From Trichoderma breve (taxonomy: Eukaryota; Ascomycota; Sordariomycetes; Hypocreales; Hypocreaceae): a DNA stretch of 64,000 nt. The DNA is taken from NCBI RefSeq assembly GCF_028502605.1, contig NC_079236.1:1984001-2048000 (forward strand), written 5' to 3'. Positions 31,901-41,989 of the stretch are shown here, in pieces. The notes under the pieces were generated by a model. It saw only the letters and a list, made by a program, of their open reading frames with translations. It did no database searches and was not told the origin of the DNA. Both the position numbers and the translations under genes were made by a program. How positions within the stretch are numbered: the stretch's first letter is position 1; each line of letters begins with the position of its first letter.

Positions 31901-32403
31901 AGATTAAACTATGCATGGGGTTCTAGCAGATAATCAGGCTACTTACCAGACCCAAGGCTTTCACACTCACGCAGCGCAAGGCGGTCCAGGCAGGTTTGGT
32001 CACAGCATGGAGAGACTTTGCCCTCGCAGCAGGGTGGTGCTTTCATACTATCGGGACATGGCTTGTCTCCCTTGGAACAGCAACCCTTGCTGCAGTTGGA
32101 CTGGGTGATCTTCGGAGCACAGCAGTCATCCTTGAGGTCGACCTCTTGAGCCTTGCTCTCGCATGTCTTTTCAGTCTGTAGCTTTTCTACCGATCCACCA
32201 CAGCATGTATCCTGGCATTGCTTGTCGTCTGACTGAATCGATTTGTTGCATTCAGTATCAGCAGTTTCAGGCTTCTCAAGGCTAGTATCTGGCACGTCGT
32301 CAACGCAGCAGGAATCCTCTTGCTCTGGAAGCTGGGTAGAGCAGCAATCTTCCTCTGGCGGTGCCTTGGGGGGTGGTTCACAGCAGCCAGAGCCGCAGGC
32401 CAT
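28938..32403 (-). CDS. crpA: Copper P1B-type ATPase with Cys-rich N-terminus (CrpA-like)
   Basis: Two exons on the minus strand: 32403-31947 and 31882-28938, giving 1133 residues; the 64-nt intron has a CTAAC branch point. The start is ATG 32403 (MACGSGCCEPPP). Residues 1 to about 320 hold twelve Cys-Cys pairs (GCCE, DCCS, SCCV, TCCG and others) like a metallothionein tail. A heavy-metal-associated domain with GMTCTGC is at 328-334. The P-type core shows TGES, the transmembrane CPC motif (SCPCAIGLA), DKTGT with the phosphorylated Asp, an HP dipeptide (IKHPVSAA) and GDGTNDA. This is a Cu(I)-transporting ATPase. The Cys-rich extension points to the fungal CrpA/Crp1 group that exports copper for tolerance, rather than the Golgi Ccc2 type. 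The name is by family resemblance. Confidence 0.92.
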
Positions 32404-35400
32404 GATGAAATTATGGGTGATTTGGTCGACTCTGGATGATTTGGTTTTGGTTTTAATGAAGAGACACGTCAATGGAAGTCAAATCAGTGAATGCCAAGCG
32501 TGCACGGTAACCCAAAATGGCGACTACGGATGAGAGATGACCCCTCCCGAATGTCACCAAATGGAATAGCAGGAGACACATTGCCTAGAATCTTGCTCCC
32601 TCTATTCTGATAACAACGACCGATATCTTCGTAAAGCATGAAACATATGCATATTGATTTGATAGAGTCAACTATTCGGCATTAGAATGTCAAACCCATG
32701 GATGATTTCATAGCATTTGATGCTCGTGTTGGATCGATTGATGGCTGGCTGAGCCTAATGGGGAAGAGTGTCCACTTAACCTTAATTGACAGCACAACAA
32801 ACTCTATCAATATTCTTGGCGCAAATGGCGTCTTCCTCCTCAATATTTTGTGACCCTAATCATTCAGAAAAAGCATGGCGATGTTTGTTGGGTTCATTTA
32901 CCCTCACACTACTGGCTACATGCAGCTTGAGGGAGCTCCTCGCCTATTCAGATGGCATGGCTGGCTGGTTGGCTTTACAAATGCTAGGCCGAGAGAGTGC
33001 TACCCTATTATCTACTGTCCGTGTATAAGCGAAGAAGATATGTGCGTGCATGCTTCAGTCCAGCTTGTTCACGGAGCCAGGGTCATCCCATCTATTTAGT
33101 GTAAGTGATTAAGTGCATGTGCCGAACGATATTCTTCAATGCTACCGTATGCAGCACAAGTATGCATTCCAATACACCAAATACGGACATAGCTCTCGGG
33201 TTTTAGCAATCCAGACGACACCAGATACCAAGATTGGCAACTGGCCGCTTCAGCCTCCATGCTATCTAGTATCTAGTAATACGAGTATTCAATGCTCATC
33301 ACCGGGCTTCCGGTCGGCATATACAAAGAGGGCGCGCGCGGCTGTGGCGCTGCAGGGAAACAATTGCAATGACGGGAATCACGGCGCCTCGTCCAAGCCG
33401 ATCAGCGTTGGCGGAGCTTATGGAGCATCACGGCCCACCCCTTTCCGCCATGTCGGGCTTGAAACAACCGGAGAATGGAGCATCGCTGTTCTATTTTTTC
33501 TTCTTTCTGAATTTTCTTGGACCATTCCTTGTTTCGAGCAACTGATGGGATGATTACATCATGGCATGAACGGCTGCACTCCGTGTTTTAGCGCGAAACA
33601 AATTCCGATTGCTCTCATCACGGAATTGGTTGTCAAATGTTTGATTGATTGCATGGGTGCTCGGCGACATTCTGTGACAAGACAGGCATCACGTCAGGCC
33701 TTGGGGCTCGTATGATGGCCCGTAGAGTCGCCAGATTCCGAACATACCGACCAGCCGCTGGTCTGTTGGTCTTGTATGGTCTGGGGGCATCGCAAGTGCA
33801 TTGCATTGCAGCGTAGTGCTGTACGAATACCAAGAACGGAGTCCGTCCGAGAGCTGGCAGAGGCGATTGATTCCGGGCGCAGAGAGAGAGAGGCAGCTTT
33901 GTGCGGCAGTGTCTCGGATGGTAGGCAAGCAAATGAGCACTTGGTGAAGCTGCTTTTGATGCTGAGAACTAATGCAGCCCTAGCCTCAACTCAGGCACAT
34001 CAGGCAGTGGTACGAGGTCAAGCTTCAGCAGTCATGCATCAGCCCTTTGCAAATGCACATCAGGACGGATTCGTGGTGGAGACACGGGCGCTGCTGCGGA
34101 TAATAGAAACATGGATGTTCGTGAATTCTGCCTCATTGGCCTGGTTGGTAAGCAGTTTTCATCTGCCGCAACGCGTCTCACTGGAAGGGAAAATGTGAGG
34201 GAGAGGGGAGAAGGTGGACGACTCCGCAGCGAGGCAAGTACAGGTACCTCGCCCGCAAAAGTACCGGTACGAGCAGCAGCCACAGGCACAGGTACCGACA
34301 GGCACTGAAGGGAGCACTGTATTGGATGACGACTGCTGCACCAGCACTTCAACAGTGCCTGAATGAACACGAAAGCGAATGCGCGCGCGCGGCATGGCGT
34401 AAGGCGGGTTCCGGTACAGCCCGGCATCTGGCAGTCAAATTTGCACACTTTAGCATTATAAATTGGTTTCCGCACTCCGACGAAGCCAAGATCAAACGCC
34501 CCCCCCGTATCGGGATACCGAATACCAGGTTTTGAAAATGGAAATCAAATGCATCGGGTGGCTGTGTGCCTGTGCCTGTGCGTGTGCTTACGAGCGGGCA
34601 GAGAAGCGTATTGAATGTTCGATCCAGTGTTGATGGAGGCGCCATGCCATCGTTCTCATGACTCGCTCTGCGGTACCTCTACCAACAGCCCGAAAATGTT
34701 CACGATGCCCTTCTGACCTAGTCCGCTACGGGGCTAACGCGCACCCGCTAGCTGGCTCTCCCCAACGCCCCCTGAACGCCTCGTCCTAACCGCTGTGGCC
34801 CCCCGTAACTCAATTGTGCTGCCCCGTTGGAGGGCTGTAACAGCCTGAACTGGGCGCCCTCCCGATCTGGGACGCCAAGTACCTGTACCTGCTCGCGCCT
34901 CCACAAATCTCGCCCAGTGATAAGCCTGCAGAGCCAGTGACGCTGATGCCTGAGGCAACGTGGCTTGCCGTGAGCGGACCGGCCCACCAGCTTTGTCTCA
35001 ACTCGCGGTACCTCGTCCAGCCGCTTCAAACTGTTGGCAGAAACCGTCGAACTTGCATCCAACAAGACCATCGTCGTCCATAATTCGAGCCTCTTTTCTC
35101 GCCATTTCGCCGAAAAAAGTTGCCTCTATCGTCCAGCGCCTGCTTCAACATCTGCTGTGCGAATCATGGCTGCAGTTGCTTGATCGAAACCCCCGTTAGC
35201 GTCACCCGAACATTGATACCGTCAATCCACGTCCCACCTCCGCATCCACTCGTCGTATCCTCTCCATTTTCATCGTCATCGTCAACGCCTGCGTTTGCGT
35301 CTGAATCTGCATTTGCATCTGTGTCTACATCTGCATCTGCGTCCTCGACTTCGACTTCTTCTACGTCATCGAGTCTTTCATTTCCTTTTCATCATCATCA

Positions 35401-35452
35401 CTCATCATCGTCGTCGTCGTCATCTTCATCTTCTACATCTCCTAAACCAGCA
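32404..35452. other. Long intergenic region and kinase leader
   Basis: About 3 kb between divergent genes (copper ATPase and AGC kinase). It contains four GGTACC sites between 34243 and 35012. The last few hundred bases are C/T-rich and then rich in TCA/TCG triplets; they are open in the kinase frame but contain no ATG, so they are treated as 5' leader. Open frames at 33776-34198 and elsewhere have no support. Confidence 0.5.
35390..35440. repeat. TCA/TCG triplet-rich low-complexity run
   Basis: A run of ATC/TCA and GTC/TCG triplets just before the kinase start codon. It lies in the presumed 5' untranslated leader. Confidence 0.8.
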
Positions 35453-37536
35453 ATGCCATCCTCAAAGGTCGCCAACAGCTCTGCTGGGGGCCAGGTCAGC
35501 AATCGCCTGCGCAACTTCTTCCGCATGAACAGCAGCGCGAGTAGTATCGGCGAAAAAGAAAGGAGCAGCAACTCGCTTAACCTCAACGGGCCTTCGAGCA
35601 ACGGCAGTGGCAGCGACTCGCACTCTACCAAAACTTCTCGACACACCAAGCTATTCAACAGCACCGTTGGTCGCCTGAGGTCACATACCGTCGCCAGCGA
35701 GAGCAACAAGCTAGAAGAGGCAATGAGCCCTACGGCGCTTGCCAACCCCTACTTTGCTCACCAGGGACAGCCTGGCCTGCGCCATCACAACGAAGGCTCT
35801 GTGCCACCAAGTCCTCCTGATACGCCAACATTGAAAGTGTCGGGCCCAGATGGCACAGAGGCCGAACAGGCTACAAGCGAAACTAAGGAAGAGCTGGCCC
35901 GCAGGTTAAGGAGGGTTGCCAGTGCACCTAATGCCCAGGGACTCTTTGCGAGTGCTGGAAACAAGGGCGAGCGCCCCGGCACCGCTGAACTCGGCAAAGA
36001 CCCCTTGATCCAGAATGCCAAGTCAGGGTCACTCGGCCTCGTCGACGGCGGTAAGGCCGATGCAGTACAGCAAGCATACAGCGAAGATACTCTAGGTGCT
36101 CTGCCTCCTCCGCAGACCTCTTTAGCCTTCCGCAGAACGTACAGTTCCAACTCGATCAAGGTCCGCGATGTCGAAGTTGGTCCTGCCAGCTTCGACAAGA
36201 TCAAGCTTATTGGCAAAGGTGATGTGGGCAAAGTCTACTTAGTTAGAGAAAAGAAGAGCAACCGGCTCTACGCCATGAAAGGTAAGAAATATGATGCCTT
36301 GAAATTTGACATCTCTGCAGTCGCTAATTTGGTTCCCATAGTCTTGAGCAAGAAGGAGATGATTAAGCGAAACAAGATTAAGCGCGCCCTCGCTGAACAA
36401 GAAATTCTTGCGACAAGCAACCACCCCTTCATTGTCACTCTATACCACTCGTTCCAGTCAGAAGACCATCTTTATCTATGCATGGAATATTGCAGTGGAG
36501 GAGAATTCTTCAGAGCACTCCAGACTCGCCCTGGCAAGTGCATTCCAGAGGACGACGCTCGTTTCTACGCCGCCGAGGTCACGGCTGCTCTGGAGTACCT
36601 CCATCTCATGGGTTTCATCTACCGAGATTTGAAGCCGGAGAGTACGTAACCCCCTTCAGATGGGAAGAGAATGAGGAGACGCAGCTGACTAACGTATTTC
36701 TTTAGACATCCTGCTTCATCAGTCCGGCCACATCATGTTGTCGGATTTTGATTTGTCAAAGCAGTCCGGCCCTGGTGGCAAGCCGACGATGATTGTTGGC
36801 AAGAACGGAGCTAGGACAGATTCTTTGCCCACAATTGACACGCGATCATGTATCGCCGACTTTAGAACGAATTCGTTTGTCGGCACCGAGGAGTACATTG
36901 CCCCCGAGGTGATCAAGGGCAGTGGCCACACCAGTGCAGTGGATTGGTGGACGCTGGGCATTCTCATCTATGAAATGCTCTACGGAACCACGCCTTTCAA
37001 GGGCAAGAACCGAAATGCCACCTTTGCCAACATCCTGCGCGAGGACATTCCCTTCCCAGACCACACTGGAGCGCCACAGATTTCAAAGTAAGTCACCATT
37101 GCCTTATATAGAACGACTTGCCACAAGAATTGTTGCTGACCCTCCTTATTATAGCCTCTGCAAGTCGCTCATCAGGAAACTGTTGATCAAGGACGAGAAC
37201 CGCAGGTTAGGTGCCCGAGCTGGTGCCTCTGATATCAAGGCCCACCCCTTCTTCCGAACGACTCAGTGGGCTCTGATTCGCCACATGAAGCCTCCTATTG
37301 TCCCTAACCAGGGCCGTGGAATCGACACTATCAACTTTAGGAATGTCAAGGAGAGTGAAAGCGTTGACATTAGCGGGGCCAGAGCCGTTGGTGTTCCCCT
37401 GGATAGCGGACTGGCAACCCCCGGCACTGAAGCTGCAGACCCATTCCTGGAGTTTAACAGTGTCACGCTTCACCACGATGACGATGTGCAGTTCCACGAC
37501 ATTAGTTATGCTTCATCACCCTCTTCTCGAAGTTGA
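35453..37536 (+). CDS. nrc2: AGC serine/threonine kinase, NRC-2/Fpk1-Kin82 class
   Basis: Four exons: 35453-36281, 36342-36641, 36706-37087 and 37155-37536, giving 630 residues. The first ATG in frame is 35453 ([10 protein letters not shown]). A Ser-rich N-terminus precedes the kinase domain: glycine loop [12 protein letters not shown], catalytic Lys K276 (YAMK), YRDLKPEN (D372) and, in place of DFG, DFD at 390-392 (SDFDLSK). The activation segment is [15 protein letters not shown]. An insert between DFD and that segment and a C-terminal hydrophobic tail ([15 protein letters not shown]) match the NRC-2/Fpk1 branch. Yeast Fpk1/Kin82 activate plasma-membrane flippases; Neurospora NRC-2 represses the conidiation programme. 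Intron 1 (60 nt) keeps the frame and has no stop. Confidence 0.92.
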
Positions 37537-38455
37537 GATGGCCTTTTGAAACCTGGGGATCCGACATCGAACCGATTACTTTTCTTCTCTCCATTGAGGC
37601 TTCGGCCAAATTTTGATATCATTCGTGTACACGGCTAAGGTTATGGGGATTGTTAAGATTACGACATTTGAGTCTTTTTATTCGAGCGACCGAGTTTTTT
37701 TTTTACCTTTTTGGAGTTGACGCCTGCATGGAATATCCCGTCATTCGCTCCTTTTGCTTTACAGCAGGCAAGCTAGCAGAAACAAATCATAGCGGATTCC
37801 GTACGATGCCCCTCCCAAAGTTGTCGTTTAGGATTATTGTTGAAGAAAAGTCTGTCCAGCATCGTTGCAAGTCCTGTCCACTTGAATTCGGCGTCTTATT
37901 TGGTTTCTTTTCTCTTTTTTTTGGGCGTTTCTTGGGAGTTGTTTTGGCGCCAGGGAGGGCATGTCATGTAAACTGTCAACAGTCTATGAAGATACGTTTG
38001 ATCTACCAATAGAACAAGGATATTCTGACGAGTCTGCGTGTGTCCTTCTGTGATTGTTTTATACATGAGTATTATCTTGTTTGGAGGTTCTTGTCTATAT
38101 TAGTGTAAGAAGGGTTAATATCAGCTGTGAGATTTAATTCAACGTGTTCTCCTGACTCTTGTGGTATATGTACCGTGCCTGGGAAGTGAATGCCGCATAC
38201 TACAAGCAGGTCCGACCAATAAACGGCATGAGAGTGAGGTTTACTTTCCGCATTGACCTTGCGAGAAGTCGAGCAACGCAGCTGCCAAAGAATTATCCAC
38301 CCAAGGCCCACGTTTACAGATCCTGAGTAAACACCAGAAGTTTTCTCTCTCCGACACTATTTGCCTCTCATTCTTCAAACCTTTTTATCAAATATTTTTC
38401 AAATAACAAGCAAGATACCAAGCAGCTACAACATCACATTCACTTAGTACCTTGT
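37537..38455. other. Intergenic region, no gene recognised
   Basis: 3' flank of the kinase gene and promoter of the next unit. Poly-T runs are present; no coding support was seen. Confidence 0.5.
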
Positions 38456-39373
38456 ATGCAAAAGACAGCAATGAGCACGATGGACATGACCCCCTCTGCC
38501 ACAACTCAACCTTTCTTATCAACATCAGACTACGCATCCTCAAACGCCATCATGTCGTACTACCAGCAAGAACTCCCGTCTACAGCCCAACGCACCTATT
38601 TCATCTCCTACATCCCGCAAGGCAACGGAGAACACAGTCCCATGAAAGGCCTCGCCGAGCTCCGCGATAGACTACATCTCGAAATCGCCGCGCCCTTACC
38701 AAAGGTCCTCGTGGTCCCAGTATTGGTGGACAAAACCACGTAGAGCGTGATCAACAGCTTCGGGGGGCCGCCCGTCCAGTTCTACGAAGATCATTTGCAG
38801 GGCACCGCGCCCACTCCGACCAGGTACAGCGCGCCGCAGATGGCCTGCCGCTGGCGATTTCCGCAGCTCGTGACGGACGGGTGGGAGTGTAGCGATACAA
38901 AACTCAGCAGCGCGCTGGGTAAACATGTGGTGTTGTCCGCGTCGTTTTGGTGCGCTAAAGTGCCGATGCTGTTCGTCTCGCAGCCAATGTTTACGAGTGC
39001 GAACCGGCGGTTTGAAGATAAGTGTTTGGATCAGGAGATTGCGTGGGATTTTCCTCCGCAGTATAGCGGCGAAATGAAGATTGAGGAGTATATTAATTTC
39101 AAGGTGTATCATCGCTGGGTGGCCTTTTTGGGGGCGCTGAGGCCGTGCGATTTGACGAGGGAGATGCTTTTCGTGGTGATCACGGCGTTGAAGCAGAATC
39201 TTGAGGAGGCGCGGTATTTGCTTGGGCGAGGATGGGCGATGAGTGGTGCGAATGTTAGAGACTGGAAGGAGTTGCTGGATAGATTGATGAGGAGGGTGGA
39301 CATTATGGCGTCTGGAGACTTTTCGAAGCAGGAGGTTGAACTATACAAGGGAGATGCGGCGAAGGCGGGATGA
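38456..39373 (+). pseudogene. Unknown gene interrupted by an in-frame TAG
   Basis: A frame opens at ATG 38456 and runs to a TAG at 38741-38743. The same frame then continues without a stop to 39373. Together they span 306 codons. Both parts read like protein: YFISYIPQGNGEHSPMKGL and VLVVPVLVDKTT before, VINSFGGPPVQFYEDHLQGT and later DFPPQYSGEMKIEEYINFKV after. No intron of normal size with GT..AG borders removes the stop. A single change from a Trp codon (TGG) would explain it. The family is unrecognised; there is no signal peptide or membrane span. It may be a pseudogene, a strain-specific null allele or a base-call error. Confidence 0.6.
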
Positions 39374-39795
39374 GATATCTTTCTTTCTCGTGTCTTGGGC
39401 GTCTTTCAGCGATGGATGGGTTGTGGTGGACTGGATCATTCTTTGTATGCAGCAGCGTTGTCTTTAGAATCAAAGCGATGAACTCACAAAAGTCTTTGGC
39501 ATAATAGTCTCATATGTAGTATGAGAGAATCATTTTCGATTTTCTTGTGTCCTTTCCCCCTTTTTTTCTTCTTGTATTATCGTACAGTCATGACTATGCC
39601 CTTCGTCCGTCCTCCTCTCCAACATGTGATGTTCCCATTGCACGACAACAAAATAGTATGAAAGCCCCATTCCTTGGTACACACGCGTTGAAATGCCGGG
39701 TGAAGAATAAAATGAAACCCCAATAAAATGCCTCCATGAGTATCATCATAATCACCGAAACTGCTGCTGCTGCTCGAGTTCGGCACCCCCCTATC
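39374..39795. other. Spacer between convergent genes
   Basis: 3' flanks of the interrupted gene and of the seryl-tRNA synthetase gene. No gene seen. Confidence 0.5.
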
Positions 39796-41319
39796 TTATG
39801 CCATCATCTCGCCCGCATTCCCATCCTTCTTCCTCCGCGCAGACGGCCCAATCTTCTCCTGCCCGCCCATCCACGGCCGCAGGCACTCGGGGATAGTCAC
39901 AGTCCCTTCCTCCTCGTCCCAACCGTTCTCCAGCAGCGCGGCCAGCACCCTCGGCACCGCCAGCGCCGTGCCGTTGGCCGTCCAGGGGAAGCTCAGCTTG
40001 CCGCTGCTCGTCTTGAGCCGCGTGGCGAGGCGCCTCGTCTGGTAATCCGTGCAGAGGCTGGCGGAGGTGACCTCGCCCCAGCCGCCGCTGTGGTGCTCGC
40101 GACTGGGGAACCAGGCCTCCATGTCGATCTTGCGGGTGGCCGAGGCGCCCAGGTCGGTGGAGGGCATGGAGAGCACGCGGCAGTAGAGCCCCAGGGACGA
40201 GAGGATCTCGGTCTGCATGTCGAGCATCTCGTCAAAGACCTCGCGGGCCTCGAACTCATCGGGGCTGGTCCACGCGAACATCTCGACCTTGGAGAACTCG
40301 TGCACGCGGTACAGGCCCTTTGTCTCGGCGCCGCGGGCTCCAGCCTCGGCGCGGTAGCATCGCGATACGGCGACTCGCTTCAGGGGTAGGTCCACGGCGT
40401 CGATGGTCGACATTGCCTTCATACCGGCGAGGGGGATCTCTGACGTGCCGGCAAGACACATTTCAGGTACTCCGCGGTCAATGTCGGCTTGAGACTGGGC
40501 AATGGAGTAGACTTGCTGCTCGCCATTCTGGTCTCGGGGCTGGAAGCCACACGCGGCGCCAATGTGGCTATACACCATGCTGGGAGGCGATACCTGAGTC
40601 CATCCGTGCTTGGTAGCAACGGTGAGGGCATACTGGATGAGAGCTTGTTCAAGCTGTGCTGCCTCACCAAGCAGGTAATACCATCCCCAGCCAGACGCCG
40701 TCGCCGCTCCAGCAAAATCAAGAATGCCCAATTCGGCACCAATGTGGACATGCGACCTCCAGAGCTGCTCCGGGCCTTGCTCAAAACTTGGCGGCTCATT
40801 GATGTAGCTCAAGACCTCGGCCTCATCCCCCCTAGGCGTATCGGCACTGGTGAGGTTGGGAATCTCCAGCGCCAGCTCCTCCATCTGCGCAACCGCATCC
40901 GCCTCCTTCTTCTCAATCACAACCAGCTCGCTTTTGAGCGCCCGAGCCTCCTCCTGGACCTTCTCCCGGCTCATCTGCTTCACATCCTTCAAGTCCTCAT
41001 CGTCACTGCTCGTCGCCGAATTCGCCAGCTCTTTTCTCAGCAAGTTGGACCTCTCTCTCAGCGCACGGCCATCCTTCTGCAGCTGCTGCCACTCGGCATG
41101 CAGCTGTCCAATCCTCGCGGGGTGAGACGCCTGGCGCTTGTAATTGCGCTCTAGGCATGTGTTTTCATAGAGCTCCGGGTTTTGCCGAATGTGCTTGATG
41201 TCCACGATGGGCTTTGGCGCGGATGAGGGACGCTTGACGTCTGAGAAGCTCCGCGCATAGAGAATTCGGGCTTGTAGCCGCCATTGAGGGCAGCGCAAGC
41301 GGGCCAGAGACGTGGTCAT
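39796..41319 (-). CDS. Seryl-tRNA synthetase, probably mitochondrial
   Basis: Single exon of 507 residues from ATG 41319. The N-terminus (MTTSLARLRCPQWRLQARIL) is Arg-rich and almost free of acidic residues, as expected for a mitochondrial targeting peptide. A long helical hairpin follows (roughly residues 60-150, charged, coiled-coil-like), the tRNA-binding arm of SerRS. The class II catalytic domain shows the serine-site TSE motif (AGTSEIPLAGM), motif 2 (RCYRAEAGARG) and motif 3 (GTALAVPRVLAALLEN). The enzyme charges tRNA-Ser with serine using ATP; yeast Dia4 is the mitochondrial counterpart. It is transcribed in the same direction as the MFS gene upstream. Confidence 0.93.
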   Translation of the reverse strand: MTTSLARLRCPQWRLQARILYARSFSDVKRPSSAPKPIVDIKHIRQNPELYENTCLERNYKRQASHPARIGQLHAEWQQLQKDGRALRERSNLLRKELANSATSSDDEDLKDVKQMSREKVQEEARALKSELVVIEKKEADAVAQMEELALEIPNLTSADTPRGDEAEVLSYINEPPSFEQGPEQLWRSHVHIGAELGILDFAGAATASGWGWYYLLGEAAQLEQALIQYALTVATKHGWTQVSPPSMVYSHIGAACGFQPRDQNGEQQVYSIAQSQADIDRGVPEMCLAGTSEIPLAGMKAMSTIDAVDLPLKRVAVSRCYRAEAGARGAETKGLYRVHEFSKVEMFAWTSPDEFEAREVFDEMLDMQTEILSSLGLYCRVLSMPSTDLGASATRKIDMEAWFPSREHHSGGWGEVTSASLCTDYQTRRLATRLKTSSGKLSFPWTANGTALAVPRVLAALLENGWDEEEGTVTIPECLRPWMGGQEKIGPSARRKKDGNAGEMMA

Positions 41320-41989
41320 GGCGGATATTGTCGAGGCATGGTTATGATGTCAAGCCGAAGCTATTTGCAGCTCCATCTGATGATGGTGGTGTGGTGGTCG
41401 GAGAGCTCTGCCGATATGCGATTAAGCGGAACACTTACAGTGCGAAGCGATACTGTACGCATACTGTCTCGGGTGCCAGCCATCAATCCAGTCAATTCAT
41501 ATCATGCAAGTAATGAATGGTTCCCGTCAGTAATATCTGCCAAGGATTCAATGTTTCACACAATCACATCATTGGGCTGACCTTGTTTGAAGTTCGGTTT
41601 GTATGCTTAAATGTTACAGTAAGAACTTTAATCACCACAACGCGAGACACACAGTATTTGCATTAGAAATATATTTCATCATTGACACGACTCTGGTGTC
41701 ATTCGCTATTTTATCTGCGCTCAAGCCAACGGCTCTCTCTGTGTTTGCATCGAATCTAATACATCATTCATACCCCCCCCTTTCCCCAGAGTAAGACATT
41801 ATTCATGTTGTATATATATAACGCTTCCAAATCCAATTGTATAAATAAAACGCCATGCTCACACAGCTGCCGTCGCCCCCTTTTTAAATGGAATGGTATC
41901 AACCCAAAGCAAAAATCTCAATCCGAAGAAATGAAAAGAGCATGCCAGAAAAAGACGAAATGAACGCTCCACACTTCCTCGCAGGGTCT
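41320..41989. other. Intergenic region, no gene recognised
   Basis: Promoter of the synthetase gene and 3' flank of the MFS gene. It is AT-rich around 41600-41850 with a TATATATA run at about 41811; nothing else was supported. Confidence 0.5.

Noticed and set aside
33776..34198. 140-codon plus-strand frame
   Set aside because: No motif; overlaps equally long frames on the other strand and lies in promoter-like DNA with GGTACC clusters.
35120..35452. Ser-rich N-terminal extension of the kinase
   Set aside because: Open frame only; it has no ATG and would begin at TTG. The triplet-rich run is better read as leader.
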